This document shows, in pieces, positions 36,400 to 48,859 of a stretch of DNA of 64,000 nt (positions are counted from its first letter, which is position 1; every line of letters begins with the position of its first letter). The notes beneath the pieces are model-generated. The model had not been told where the DNA came from, did no database searches, and saw only the letters and a list, made by a program, of their open reading frames with translations. Where the stretch lies: NCBI GenBank assembly GCA_023101885.1, contig JALPQD010000390.1, forward strand, positions 484,757 to 548,756, in the 5' to 3' direction. The DNA is from Typhlomys cinereus. Lineage: Eukaryota > Chordata > Mammalia > Rodentia > Platacanthomyidae. The position numbers and the translations under genes were made by a program.

Positions 36400-37430
36400 A
36401 CCTCCCTTCTGTTCTCCCGGATATGCCTGTTTTTTTTTTCTTCAAGCTTAAGTATCATTTCTAGCATTTTTTGAAGGCCTGGTTTGGTGGACATGTATCC
36501 CTTTAAGTTGTCTTTGTGCTGGAAAATTTTTCTTTCTCCCTTTATCATGACTGATAGTTTTGCGGGGTATATCAGCCTGGGTTGACATTTTTGCTCATTT
36601 AATACTTGAAGTATGTCTCTCCAAGCTCTTCTTTCTTTTACTGTTTTGACTGAGAAGTCATTTGTTATTTTAATAGGTTTACCTTTAAAAGTGACTTGTT
36701 TTTTCTCCCTGAAGCTCTCAGCACCATTTCTTTATCTTGAATGTGGAATGTTTTAACTATTATTTGCCGTGGCGAGCTTCTGTTTTGGTCATATCTGTTT
36801 GGGGTGCGGAATGCCTCTTGTATATGGATGGGCCTCTCTTTTTTTAGATGAGGAAAGTTTTCCTTGATGATCGTCTGAAAAATTTCCTCAGATGTGGTAT
36901 TTTGAGATTCTTGCTCTGGTATTCCATGAATATGCATGTTAGGCTTCTTCAGGGTGTCCCATATCTCCTGGATATTTCTCTCAAGTATCTTTTTGGCTTG
37001 AACAACGTCTTCCATTGAGCTGGTTAATACTCTCACTTTATCTTCAAGGTCTGAAATTCTGTTTTCTGCTTCATTAGTTCTGCTGATAAGACTCTCTGTG
37101 GAGTTCTGGGTTGAAGATAACTTGTCTTTTAGCTCAGTTTTAAACTGTGTTTGAGTCTGTTTTAACTGCTCTATGCCTGTTTTTGTTTCTTGCATTGTTT
37201 TTCTCAACTCCTCCAAGTGTCTGTTGTGCTCCTCTTCAAAGCGATTGATTCGATTATTTAATTCCTCCCGGATTTCCTCTTTCATAGTATTGAACATGGT
37301 AATGATCATATTTTGAAAGTCGTTATCCTGGGTCAGGCTTTCTCGGCCATTTTCCATGGGTTTGTTCTGGTTGGAGTCTAACATTATGGATTAATTACTT
37401 CAGTGGGAGATTTGTTTACTTGAGTGTTGT
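36400..37430 (-). pseudogene. L1-d ORF1, outer copy
   Basis: Minus-strand ORF1p remnant with the longest open piece at 36665-37384 (coiled coil and RRM). A 1-base loss near 37388 disconnects the authentic start, and another near 36710 shifts the C-terminal domain out of frame. The 5'UTR behind it is only about 170 bases, so the element is truncated in its promoter. Confidence 0.85.
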
Positions 37431-37642
37431 TTCTCATGGATTTGCACTTTGACCTCGGCATTGTCGTTTTAACTCTTAAGATCTTCTTTCAATTTCTGTG
37501 CGTTTTTCACTAAACTGAATTATTTGGCCTGGGGTTCTGGGGGTGGGCGGGGGCAGAGCTTACCTAGGTGGTGGTGAGTCCCGGCTGGACCATGCGCACG
37601 GGATTCCCTCACGGCAGGAGTAGGGGTAAAAGAATAACTTTT

Positions 37643-38457
37643 ATTTATAGAGGACTTAGATAATTTCATAAATTATATTTTCCTTTAAACCATCTGATAG
37701 TTATATAGTTCCAGTAGGCATACCAGTTTATACTTGTTTATTTAATGAGTCACCCATGAATGCTATCTAAAGGATTTTTTCCTAAACACCACATACAATC
37801 TCATTTCACATATTGTGATTGCAATTAATTTAATAATGAACATCTGAAGTTTATATAGAATATATGAACTTATGTAAAATAATTTGATATTAACTCAAAG
37901 ATGCTTAATTTTTGTTGGAATTTTCATTGCAAGCTTTGCTAACATGTGCTAAATAATTTTTTCACTTAGATTCAAGGATTTTGATTTTTTATGATGATGT
38001 ATTCCTATCAAAAGTAGTTGGGGGGCATCTCTAGCTTTCTTTTGATTTTTTTCTCAATTTTTCATTTATTGGCTCTTCATGACCACTTTAAAAGTTTATT
38101 TTTCCTAGAGCATATCTATTCCTTATCAATAGCAGATTTTCATGAACATGAACAAATATCACTTTATTTATAAACATGCTATTTCTTATTTCAAATGCAA
38201 TTTTATAATGTTAAGGAGTTTTATGTTATGTAGTTAGACAACTTTTGATGCAAGAGTTACAGAATCTAGAGACTAGAAAATTGTCCAAGATTTATAGGAA
38301 ATCTGGATAATTTCCTGTATATAAATCACAAATATTATTTTCCAGTTCAACAATGTTTTCCATTTATCTGCTGCATACCTATTAAAGTAAAGTGGTTGAA
38401 GAGACATGTCGTAATTTTGCAATCAGTGATTTTAATGCAATAATTCATTTCATCCAC
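37643..38457 (+). other. Proximal upstream region of OR unit B
   Basis: Close paralogue of 2140-3028 in unit A, minus the second 121-base repeat. It leads directly into the unit B pseudogene. No other feature is visible. Confidence 0.6.
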
Positions 38458-39448
38458 ATGGTAGATTCCAACTCACCCATAGAAGAAAGGAATAGGACCA
38501 CAGTGACTGAGTTTCTCTTCCTGGGACTCACAGATCATCTCCACCAGAAGATCGTCCTTTTCAGTTTGTGTCTCTGTATTTATCTTGTTACCCTGGGGGG
38601 AAACTTGGGCATGATCACTGTCATATGGGTTGACCCCAGGCTGCATACTTCCATGTACTTTTTCCTGAGTAACTTGTCTTTTGTAGATGTTTGCTCTTTT
38701 TCTTCCGTCACTCCTAAGATGCTGTGTGATATCTTTGCAGAGAAAAGAAGCATGTCTTTCATGGGCTGTGCTGCTCAGATGTGGTTTACAGGTGTTTTTG
38801 TTCGAACTGATTGTTTCCTCCTGGCTGTGATGGCCTATGATCGGTTTGTAGCCATCTGTAAGCCCCTACTGTATACACTCATTATGAACAAGAGACTGTG
38901 TATGCAGCTGGTTGTAGGACCTTATGTTCTAGCTGCCATAAACATCATAACATACAACTTTGACTTTTTGTTTATCATTCTATGGTCCGAATGTTGTCAA
39001 TCACTTCTGTGATATTTCCCCCATTGCTTTCCCTGGCATGTGCTGACACCTGGGTCAACAAGGTGGTGATTTTTGTTTTGGATGCAGCTATAGGAGTGTT
39101 CAGTGGTCTTATTATCACAGTCTCTTATGTCTGCATTCTGGTGGCCATTTTGAAGACCGGACTGCTGATGGGAGGCAGAAAGCCTTCTCCACGTGCTCTT
39201 CTCACCTGGCGGCTGTGTCCATCCTGTATGGGACCCTTTTCTTCATCTATGTTTGACTCAGTGCAAGTTCTTCCCTAGATATCAATAAAGTAATTTCTCT
39301 GTTTTACACTGTGATCATTCCTATGTTGAACCCCCTTATCTATAGCTTGAGAAACAAGGAGGTGAAAGATACTTTTAAGAGGAAATTTTGGAGGAAACAT
39401 TTTCTAATGGGTGGGCAAGGTAAAATTGTATTTACATCATACTTTTGA
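38458..39448 (+). pseudogene. Olfactory receptor pseudogene (unit B)
   Basis: OR of the same subfamily as those in units A and C, starting [19 protein letters not shown]. The internal ATG of the paralogues (MEERN) is ATA here. Relative to unit A it has a 2-base loss near 38955, a 3-base in-frame loss near 39008, a 1-base gain near 39030, a 1-base loss near 39160 and a CGA-to-TGA stop at about 39255. Motifs survive in separate frames: GN, PMYFFLS-like (with HTSMYFF in place of HTPMYFF), [16 protein letters not shown] and [12 protein letters not shown]. It is clearly unable to encode a receptor. Confidence 0.93.
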
Positions 39449-40489
39449 TGTCAATGAAAAATACATTCTTTCAAATTCACATTCTTTTGGGGATATATGA
39501 ATATGATGAATTATCATTATCAAGCATTTCTGCCCAATCCCAAACCCTACTCTTTCCCACTGCTAACTTTTTCCTTCCCCAGAAATCTGGCTCCTGTTAT
39601 CATTTCTCTCTTTGGATGTGGCTCACTTATTCCCAACTGGGTTATACTAATGATAATATGCATGGGTACTTGCTGGAGCAAGGTCGACTTTCCAGTGGGT
39701 ATACCATTGGGCTATGAAACTTCCATTTTCTCCATCCAGTATCAATCCTCATTAGTCTCTGAGGGAGGCATGATGCTTCCTGAGATCTTTCCCCTTTCAT
39801 TGTGAAGTGTTAGTAAGAGAAATCTTGGACAGGTTTTGTGTAAGTACACATAGCTGCAGTGAGTTCATGGATACAGCAGTTCTATCATGTTCAGAAGATA
39901 CCATCTGGTCTCAGTCTTTAGTATCTCACATCTCATTTCTTCCTGTTCTTCCATGATCCTTGAGGCTTCGGTTGGTATTGATTTGGATATCTTGTTTAAG
40001 ATGTATAGTCCACACTCACTTAATTCTCTGCACTTTGGTTAGTTTAGATTTTCTTTATGAAATAAAGTAGTTTTGCAACAGGGTATTAGAGAGGACATTC
40101 TCTTAATTTTAGGTTATTTGAAAAATAAAGAATCTAAAAATATGTTTTTCTCAGTTTCTTGTGTGTAACATGATAGGTATTGGAAAAAGTGTCCTTAGAT
40201 AGTTGGAATGCATAAATAAGCATATATGCTAGGGGACAATAGTGGGTATTTGTATGATTATCATTGTCAATATTTTATTTAACCAAGAACAAAGGCTGAA
40301 TTTTATGTACATTTATAGCATCACTAACAAAATTTGAAAGAAAATAATAAAAAATTTAATTTATTCTATTCATTGAAAATTTTATACATGTATGTAATAA
40401 ATTTTAGTCATTTTCAGTCATCTTTCCCTTTCTTATCCTTCAGTTGAAAAATTTACTCTTCTAAATGATAGTCCTCCTCTTTTCTTTTA

Positions 40490-40725
40490 AAAATATGTTA
40501 CTAATTTCTTTATTTAATTTTCTTTATTAGAAAGAGAGAGAAGCAGAAAGAAAGAGAGCATGTATACACCTACATGTTGCATACCTTAGTGTAGCTTTTC
40601 AGAAATCAATTCTTTCCTTCTATCATGTGGATTTCTGGAGAACGAACTCAGGTATACAGGTTTGTGAACTGGCACCTAACCCACTGAGTATTCTTACTGA
40701 CCACTCTTCTTTCTATTTTCATATC
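40490..40725 (-). repeat. Old tRNA-derived SINE, B-C spacer copy
   Basis: A purine-rich (GAGA) tract near the left end and the tRNA-like head at the right ('acccactgagtattcttactgacc'). The same element sits at the paralogous place in the C-D spacer (47465-47698), so it was present before the unit duplicated. Confidence 0.65.
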
Positions 40726-41628
40726 TTTTTTTGGTATGTATGTGACTCACTGAGTTTCAGTGGGGTTGGCTGCAGGTGCTAATTTCCTAGAGTCCTGGCA
40801 ACTTATCAGAGTACAGTACTGAAGAAAGTGGCATTCTTTCCCCCGACCATCAAGAAAAAACACTTTTATACATGTGTCATCGATAAGACTATATACAAAC
40901 ACGAATTATGGCTTCATATTTACTGTGAAAATGACAACAGCAATTAGAACCTGGACAAAGGAAGAAGAAGGCAACTCACAGAAAGAAGAATATCAAATGT
41001 TGAAGATACATTTGCAAGCTCTCAGCCTATTTACTAATCATGATAATGAACAAAAATTAAATGTGCAATATAATAAGGTGATGCAAATTAAAAGAATTAT
41101 GTTCATTATTAGAAAACAAAATATTCATTCTGGTGATGTTTTACATTTAATAACAAGAATTATTTATGCATTAATTTATGTGTGGGTGTTTTCATAGGTG
41201 AACATTCATATATATGTAGTAAAGTTTGTACACAAAAAAAATCATATATAAAGTTCTTTAGGTGTCATTCATTTTTTTCCTTTGAAGACAGCAGATTTTA
41301 CTGGCTTAAAGTATGCCAATTCATCTTGGCTCACTATGCAGAATAACCCAGAGATCCACCTCTCTTTAACTTCCTAGGGCTGGGATTTCAAGCCTCTGAT
41401 ATTATGTTCAGGGTATTTATATGGCTTCTGAGAAGAAACTTGTTCTTTTAAGGCAATTACTTCACCAGTGAAACTATTTTTAAGCTTCTTCTTTAGTCAT
41501 AGGTTTTTAGGACATATATTAGTTATTCTTCAATAGTTAGCAATTTTTAGGCTTTTTTGATATTTATTTCTGACTTAATTTCATTGAATTAGAGAATATA
41601 ATTCCAAACGAGTACATTAAAAGATCAT

Positions 41629-41671
41629 TAAAAGTTTGTATGAGCGGAGATAATAAAAGATGTTAAAAAAA
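41629..41671 (+). mobile_element. 43-bp L1 3'-end insertion with 11-bp TSD
   Basis: Only the last 43 bases of the L1 family (from 'aaagtttgtatgagcgg' through the A-rich tail) are present. They are flanked by taaaagatcat at 41618-41628 and 41672-41682. The paralogous site near 48665-48690 in the C-D spacer lacks it. Confidence 0.93.
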
Positions 41672-43264
41672 TAAAAGATCATAGATTTATTTCATTGCCT
41701 CAAATTCAGTCTTTCTTAAGTATTTTATTCAGCAGAAATATGTATTGTACTGCTGTGATAGTCTTTAGTGTCTTTACTGAGTTTTATATAAGTTTAATTG
41801 AGTTTTTAAAAAGTGTGGAAAGATTCAATTTCAATTTTGAATTAATTGCTTTCTCTTATATCTCCATCAGTATGTGGTTCATAGAGTTTGAAGTTCTCTC
41901 TTCAGGTTCTTGACTTTTGGCATTGATATGTGTTCTTTATAAGTCAAGTCATTTTATCAGATTTATTTTCTTTATGGTTGGTCATTGTCTTTAACTTAAG
42001 ATAAGCTTGATCTGAAATGGATATGAATATACCATGACTTCAATTTGAGACATGAATCCTCAGCATCAGTTAAAAATGAGCTGGCAAGGAAATACTGATG
42101 GAATTAATATATCAGCTCTTCTTCATGGTATAAACAACAGTGTCCTTTTGGAGAATGTTACTGAGACAGTTCAACCTGGTCATTTGACTGTCCTTTTTCC
42201 TCTATCATACATCCTTCCATCACACACAATGTCCCTGTTTTTGCTACTGTTTCCCTATATCTGTCTCTAGTTAATATTTCTTTAGAATGACTTTTTCTTA
42301 ACTTTAGTTTATTAAAATTTTACTTAATTTTCTAGAGAATTTCTTCTTAAACATATTCCTACCTCTTTCAACTCAGTATGATATTTTTTCTTTGTCGTTT
42401 TGTAACTATTTATCATTATATCTTTTAATATTTAACTCTTTCCCTGGAGAAAAGCAAATGATGATTAAATCTGTTGTTATTTTTTATGTGTATACAATAT
42501 CAGTTTAGCTATGTTCTATATAGCCTTATAAGAATAAATATGGCGAAGTGAACAGTATCATCCTGTATTATACACTCTTGGAAGTACTTTGAATGTATTT
42601 CTATAATAAAGCATCCTAAAATGATTGTGAAATGTAAATTACAGAACTTATTCACTATGTTATCTGCACAAGACCTACACCAGAATGGACCATCCAGCAT
42701 TTCATCATGGAAGAGAGAACATTTGAGGCCCCACCTTTTCCTGAAGGGCTACTGATCATTTGTTGTGGAAGGGAGGAAGGGAAGTAACTTGCTTCCATGA
42801 TATAGCCACTGATGTATCTCCCACTCCTGTAAGTGCCCAGGAATATGCTAGTATAGAAAACCCTTATTAAGGTCATTTGGACATGCATGCCAAAAAGATG
42901 TGAAAGAGACTGTGAAAGAGTAGAGGGTTTTCAATAGGAGAGAGATTGGAAATGAGATCTTGTAATATGTGGTGAAAATCATTTATTTTCATTGTATTAC
43001 ATGTGTGAAACTGAAACAATAAAAAAAGAAAACCATGGAATTGGGGTTTATATTTAAGTAGTCTGACTCTTGAATGCAGGCTTCATTCAATATAAATGAC
43101 TATTTAATGCCTCCTCTCCATTGAGAAGAGAGTATTCTGTAAATTTAATGAAATGCACAGGACTCACAAGTGAAGGGAAACTACAATGAGTGTGCAAGAT
43201 GAAAAGAAGGAGGGCAAAGTATACAAAAAGGCCACAGGGACATTGATATGTTAATATCATCTAC

Positions 43265-43990
43265 ATGGGTAGGAATGTCCTGAGAATAATCCTTTATTTG
43301 TGCAGTTCATATGTAATGATTAAAATTACAAATATCAAAGAGTCTGTTCTTGACAAGAAGAAGCCCCAAAAGCAACATCCAAGTTCATACGTGCACAGAA
43401 AGAAACATAGACACACAGACACACAGACACGCACAGGCACACACACAATTTCCTCAGAAATCTGCTCTTCAAAGTAAGATGCAATTAGGAAATATTTGTT
43501 CCAAATGCTGCAGGGACAATTCTAATTTTGTCTCCCCAGGTTTAAGCCCTTGAGGTTTGGGGTCGTTGGGGACCTGACCCAGAGTCATTGTAAACTCCTA
43601 GGACATGGTCCTTATACTGTGCAGTACACTGATCAATGTTCAGTTCAGGAGTTATCTCTCACACCCAGGGCCACTGGGATGCCAAGTTTTCCTTCTTTGC
43701 TGACTACATATCATGCAGCTCAGAAAGGTCATCATGAAGGACTATGATCTTCTGTCCATTCTAGCAAATGTTGTTTCCTTTGAAGCAGTGAAAGAAGAGA
43801 CAGAAAGGATATCCTCAAAGAAGTGAGCACTGTACTTTGGATAGAATGATGTTTCTGAATGTGGGGGAGAAACATCAGGATTAGTTTGAATTTTTAGATT
43901 GCTTCAGACCCCAGATTCTCTAAAGCAATCTGACTTTGGCATTTTGCTTACATCATAATGAACCTAAGTTACTGGTTTTCATAATTTTCA
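43265..43990 (+). promoter_or_regulatory. Conserved upstream block, OR unit C
   Basis: Contains the core 'gaggtttggggtcgttgggga' near 43551-43575 that recurs in all four units 1.5-2.1 kb (insertion-corrected) before the coding region. It could hold the OR promoter and non-coding first exon. That assignment is inferred from conservation and position only. Confidence 0.4.
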
Positions 43991-44338
43991 GAAGGAAATT
44001 GTCTGATATTGAATAATAAAAAGACATTTTTAGTGAAAATTTATTATAGCCTTGAAATGTTCTATGTCATTTTGTACATTCTTGCCTTTTTCACATCCAT
44101 TTTTGTTAAGAAAAATCTGTTTGTGGGATAATATATGATCAGTTTAATTGATTAGCTTTTTTGTTTATAATTACACATATTTTAAATTATTTTACTTGGA
44201 ATGTAGCTACTTTCTTTTCATTTTTAAATGAATAATTTTCCAAAACTTTCTAAATTTCAAAACACTAGACATATGAAGGACATAAAGAATATTCTCCTCA
44301 TTTCATGGAAGACTCCAAGTTACATGCAACCAGCAAAT

Positions 44339-44391
44339 GCACAACAATAACAACAACAACAACAATAACAACAACAACAACAAAACAAATA
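44339..44391. repeat. (CAA)n microsatellite
   Basis: Imperfect ACA/ATA trinucleotide repeats. The unit D counterpart near 58845 has only a short remnant of it. Confidence 0.9.
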
Positions 44392-45448
44392 GTGATTGGT
44401 CCAGTGCGAGATGTGACACATCCTCTCTTATCCCGTACTACTATCTTGACCTACTTGAATAATGATAAATACAGAAAGTGTTTGCTCTGGTTGATAGTCT
44501 TAATAAAAACACAAATAAGTAAGTGTGACTACTGAAGGTCAGCAATATATCCTATTCAAATAATTGGAATATGATAAAATAGATATAAATTTAATGTGAT
44601 TTACTAATTTAATAGCTTAATTTATTATATAGAGGAATAACATGATCATTATTGATAATATATACTGAACTTCAAAAATTATTAATAATGTCATTGGTGT
44701 ATTGCTTTCATTTGCAGATGTCATTGAATGATCAAGTATGAAAATTATTTTACGTAATCATATCCTAGGAGTTTAGAGCAGTTCATCCTTGGGTAATAAG
44801 TTACTTAAATAATTATCCTGAAGTTTTCCCCTAAATAAAATATACAGTTTAAAACTTCACCTACATTATTAAGACAGTTGATTATCATTCATATGTTAGA
44901 AGTTTATGTAAAATATCAACATAATATGAAATGATTTTATGTTACTTTATCTCATTATATCCTTAAGGTCTATACAACTTCTATGGCAAGTTGATTCCAA
45001 TACTTTGCAGATCTCTTGATTTTATAGAAAAGCCTCACAATTGTACAACTGGGAGTGATTTTTACTCCCTCTCCAATCTTTTCTTGTCAGTAAGTCATCT
45101 TGAATTGTTGGTTTTTGGTATTATTTTTCACATTGTATTGGTTGTGGGCTGTAATAATGCTTTTTTTGGTGAGAGCCGATATTTAAGAACGTAATAGTCA
45201 GCACTTTGTTTCTTAACACCACAATTATCTTAAAATGTTATTATAATCTGGAGCAGTTTGGGATCGTGTAGTTACACAAACATGGGAAGAAACAGATTTA
45301 AAGAGATAAAGGGTTAGTTGCCTTTGACTTTTGTAGGATTTTGTAAACAGCTTAGTACAATCCCCAGTTCACAATATTGTCCAAGTATCCGTTACAGAAC
45401 TGTTCACAATGTTATAGTGATTTTAATTAAATGATACATTTCTTCTTC

Positions 45449-46420
45449 ATGATAGATTTCAAGTCACTCATGGAAGAAAGGAATAGGACCACAGTGACTG
45501 AATTTCTCTTCCTGGGACTCACAGATCATCTCCATCAGAAAATTGTCTTTTTCATTTTGTTTCTCTGTGTTTTTCTTGTCACCCTGGGGGGCAACTTGGG
45601 CATGATCACTGTCATATGGGTTGACCCGAGGCTGCACACTCCCATGTACTTTTTCCTGAGCCACTTGTCTTTTGTAGATGTTTGTTCCTCTTCTTCCATT
45701 GCTCCTAAGATGCTGTGTGATATCTTTGCAGAGAAAAGAAGCATCTCTTTTGTGGGCTGTGCTTCTCAGATGTGGTTCTTTGGGCTCTTTATGGTAACTG
45801 AGTGTTTTCTCTTAGCTGCTATGGCTTATGATCGGTATACAGCCATCTGTAAGCCCTTGTTGTATACACTTATTATGTCTCAGAGGGTCTGCATACAACT
45901 TATTATAGGGCCTTATATACTAGCTGTCATAAACATCACAACACATACAACTTTAACTTTCAGATTAGCATTTTGTGGTCCCAATATTATCAATCACTTC
46001 TTCTGCGATATCTCCCCACTCTTTTCCATAGCATGTGCTGACACTTGGATCAATAAGCTGGTGCTCTTTGTCTTTTCTGGAGCCATTGGAGTGCTCAGTG
46101 GTCTGATCATCACAGTCTCCTATGGCTGCATCCTGGCGGCCATCTTGAAGATCCAGACTGCTGATGGGAGGTGGAAAGCCTTCTCCACGTGCTCTTCTCA
46201 CCTGGCGGCTGTGTCCATCCTGTATGGGACCCTCTTCTTCACCTATGTTCGACCCAGTGCAAGTTCTTCCTTGGACATCAACAAAGTGATTTCTCTGTTT
46301 TATACTGTGGTGATCCCCATGTTGAATCCCCTCATCTACAGCTTGAGGAACAAGGAGGTGAAAGATGCTTTTAAGAGAAAGCTACAGAGGAAGCATTTTC
46401 CAATGGATGGTCAAGGTTGA
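45449..46420 (+). CDS. Olfactory receptor, intact (class II, family 5/8/9-like)
   Basis: Intact 323-residue receptor, a close paralogue of the one at 3029-3994. It has NRT (12-14), GN (48-49), PMYFFL, MAYDRY, the ECL2 cysteine set, SYGCI in TM5, [10 protein letters not shown] and [19 protein letters not shown]. The C-terminal tail differs ([15 protein letters not shown]). The frame is open from 45431, but I start at 45449 (MIDFKSL) because it aligns with MVDSNSL of unit A. The ATG at 45470 (MEERNRTT) is also likely, since the sequence before it (tttcttcttcatgatag) looks like a splice acceptor. It is expected to act as an odorant GPCR in sensory neurons. Confidence 0.95.
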   Translation: MIDFKSLMEERNRTTVTEFLFLGLTDHLHQKIVFFILFLCVFLVTLGGNLGMITVIWVDPRLHTPMYFFLSHLSFVDVCSSSSIAPKMLCDIFAEKRSISFVGCASQMWFFGLFMVTECFLLAAMAYDRYTAICKPLLYTLIMSQRVCIQLIIGPYILAVINITTHTTLTFRLAFCGPNIINHFFCDISPLFSIACADTWINKLVLFVFSGAIGVLSGLIITVSYGCILAAILKIQTADGRWKAFSTCSSHLAAVSILYGTLFFTYVRPSASSSLDINKVISLFYTVVIPMLNPLIYSLRNKEVKDAFKRKLQRKHFPMDGQG

Positions 46421-48829
46421 ACTGTATTTATTCCATACTTTTGATATGAAGACAAAATACACATTTTTAAAATACGCATTCTTTAGAGATATAAATGAAT
46501 ATGATGAATATTCATTTTCAACTGTTGCCGCTCAATCCCAATCCTTTACTTTTTCCCACTTCCAAGTTTCTCTTTCCCCAACAATTTCCCTCCCTTTCTC
46601 ATTTCTCTCTCTGGTTGTGGCTCACTAAGTTCCATCTGGGTTACTGATGATGATATGAATAGGCATTTGCTGGAGCAAGAACAGCATTGTAGTAGACATA
46701 CCATTGAGGTGAGAAGCTCCCATTTTCCCTATCCAGCATTAATCCTCATTATTCTCTGAGGGAATTATGGTGCTTGCTGAGACCTCTCTCCTTTCATGGT
46801 GAAACATGGATAGGCCAAAGCTTGGTCTACACTATGTAAGTACACATGTAAGTACAGTGAATTCATGGATGTAGCATCTCTATCATGTTCAGAAGATACC
46901 ATCTTGTCTCAATCCTCCCCATTTTCAATCCCTCACATCCCATTGTCTCTTGTTCTTCCATGATTCTTGAGATTTGGTTGAGGGTGACTTGGATGCGTGT
47001 GTAGCCACATAGTCCACAGTCACTTGTTCTTTGCACTTTGAAAAATTGTGATTTTCTTTATTGAGCAAAGTGTATTTGTAACAAGACAATGGAGAGGTTC
47101 TCAGATTTCATGAGGGGCCTCTTCAAATTTTTAGATTACTTGAAAAATGAAGAATTTAAAAAGTATGTATTCTCTGTGTTTTATTTAGTGTGATATAATA
47201 GATGTTGTGAAAAATCTATACATGGTGTGAAAACCTAAATATGAATATATACAGAGACGAACGGGGAATTTTTATGCAACATTTGCACAGTGAATTTTGA
47301 AAGAAAATTGTCAAAGCAAAATGTGTTGTTAATTTTTTTAATTCTTTGGAATTTTATACTACGTATAATAAATTTTGGTCATTTCATCACTTTTCCCCTT
47401 TGTCATCTTCTCTCCTTTAGTTGAAAATATTTCTCTTCCAAACAAATATACATCCTGCTTTATTTTTAAAAAGTATATTATTTATTTATTTATTAGAGAG
47501 AGGGGGAGGGAGAGAGAAAAAGAGACAGAGAGAGACAGAGAGAGAGAAAGAGAGAGAGAATATACATATGCATTCATGCCATGGTACAATTTTCAGAAAT
47601 TAATTCCTTACTTCCATCATGTGAGGTTCCTGGAATGGAACTCAGATCTTCTGGTTTTGTAATAGGTACTTTACCCACTGAGTCATTTCACCAGCCCCTC
47701 TGGCTATTTTCATGTCTCTGTTTTATATGCATGTGATTTACTGAGTGACCTAACTGAGGTTGTCTGCATGAACCAGTGCAAGGGGTTATGTACTGGAGTC
47801 TGATCAACTTATCAGTGGTTACGATACTAAAGAAAGTGGCATCTCTTCCCCCAACTAGAATCAGCTATTAAAACTCTTTTATACATGTGTCATCAATTAG
47901 ACTATGTACATAATATGCAAAGAATAGCCTCATATTTGCTGTAAAAAATGACAACAACATTTAGGTACTTGCACGAAGGAAGAAGCAGACAAGTCATAGA
48001 AATAAAAAATTAAATGCTTAAGATACATCAACAAGCTATTCAGCCTATGTATTGATCATGTCAATGTATAAAAATAAATGTATTAGAGTAATATACACAA
48101 GACAATTCAATTGAAAGAATCATGTCCATAATTAGGAAAAATTCATTTTTAATGAAAGGAATACTGAATTGAATACTTAGAAAAAACTGGATTTGAGGCA
48201 ATGTTAACAAAAAAGATGATTTAGATGTTAACTTATTAATTCATCATGTGTGTGTACATGGTTGAACATGCACATTTTGGTGCATATGGCAGAATACAAC
48301 CCAGTGTGCTGTTTCTCAGGAGTCATTCATGTTTTTCTTTCAGAGTCAGAATATTTGACAGGAATAGAGCATGCCAGTTCGCCTTGGCTCACTGTCCAGC
48401 AAAATCCAGAGATTAGATATGGTATTCCACAACTTTCTAGGGTTGGTATTTCAAGCTTGACATTATGCTCAGATTATTTGCATGGTGTGTGGGATGAAAT
48501 TTGTTCTCACAAGGCAGCTATTTTACCAGTGGGACTATCTTCCAGCTCAAGCTTCTTTTATTCATAGGCATTTTAGACTCACATTTGTAATTTTTCGATA
48601 GTCCACATTTCAGAATTTTGGTGATGATTTCTGGTTTAATTCCAATGAATCAGAGAATATAATTCCAATGAAGTGAACTGAAAGATTATAGCTATATATC
48701 ACTGCCTTAAATCCAGTTTTCCCCAAGAAGTCTATCAGCAGAAATGTATATTCTGCTGCTGCTGTGTGTTAATATCATTACTGACTTTTACATTAGTTTT
48801 ATTGGCATATTGAGAGAAGAATGCTGAAA
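46421..48829. other. C-D spacer, left part
   Basis: No gene is visible. It is paralogous to 39420-41815 of the B-C spacer and includes the old SINE. It ends at the target site of the full-length minus-strand L1. Confidence 0.65.
47465..47698 (-). repeat. Old tRNA-derived SINE, C-D spacer copy
   Basis: Counterpart of 40490-40725, with a long (GA)n tract (47495-47560) and a head 'acccactgagtcatttcaccagccc' at the right end. Its presence at the same place in two spacers dates it before the duplication. Confidence 0.75.
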
Positions 48830-48859
48830 GGCTCAATTTCCAATTTTTTTTACCATGTT

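Larger units (their letters stand above)
24637..37632 (-). mobile_element. Composite minus-strand L1 (L1-d) with internal duplication and a nested L1
   Basis: The outer ends are a 3' terminus with T-rich tail on the left (24637) and a short 5'UTR on the right (37632). They are flanked by the direct repeat aataactttt at 24627-24636 and 37633-37642. The unit A sequence near 2140 is the matching uninterrupted site. Inside, 24637-26947 is the 3' half of ORF2 plus 3'UTR. Then comes a plus-strand L1 (26948-33097). Then 33098-37632 carries minus-strand L1 sequence in which the 5'UTR-ORF1 part occurs twice (33197-34448 and 36360-37632). Confidence 0.85.
39449..45430. other. B-C spacer of the OR array
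   Basis: No gene is visible. The spacer is paralogous in order to the C-D spacer (46421-59848 minus later insertions): an old SINE (40490-40725 versus 47465-47698), the 'acatgtgtcatc' segment (40870 versus 47885), a segment near 41270-41470 (versus 48310-48560), 42480-42900 (versus 56160-56580) and the conserved upstream block near 43500-43960 (versus 57290-57570). It includes a 43-bp L1 insertion and a (CAA)n tract. Confidence 0.7.

Noticed and set aside
44305..44535. Open frame with a threonine run
   Set aside because: Translation of the (CAA)n microsatellite and flanks.
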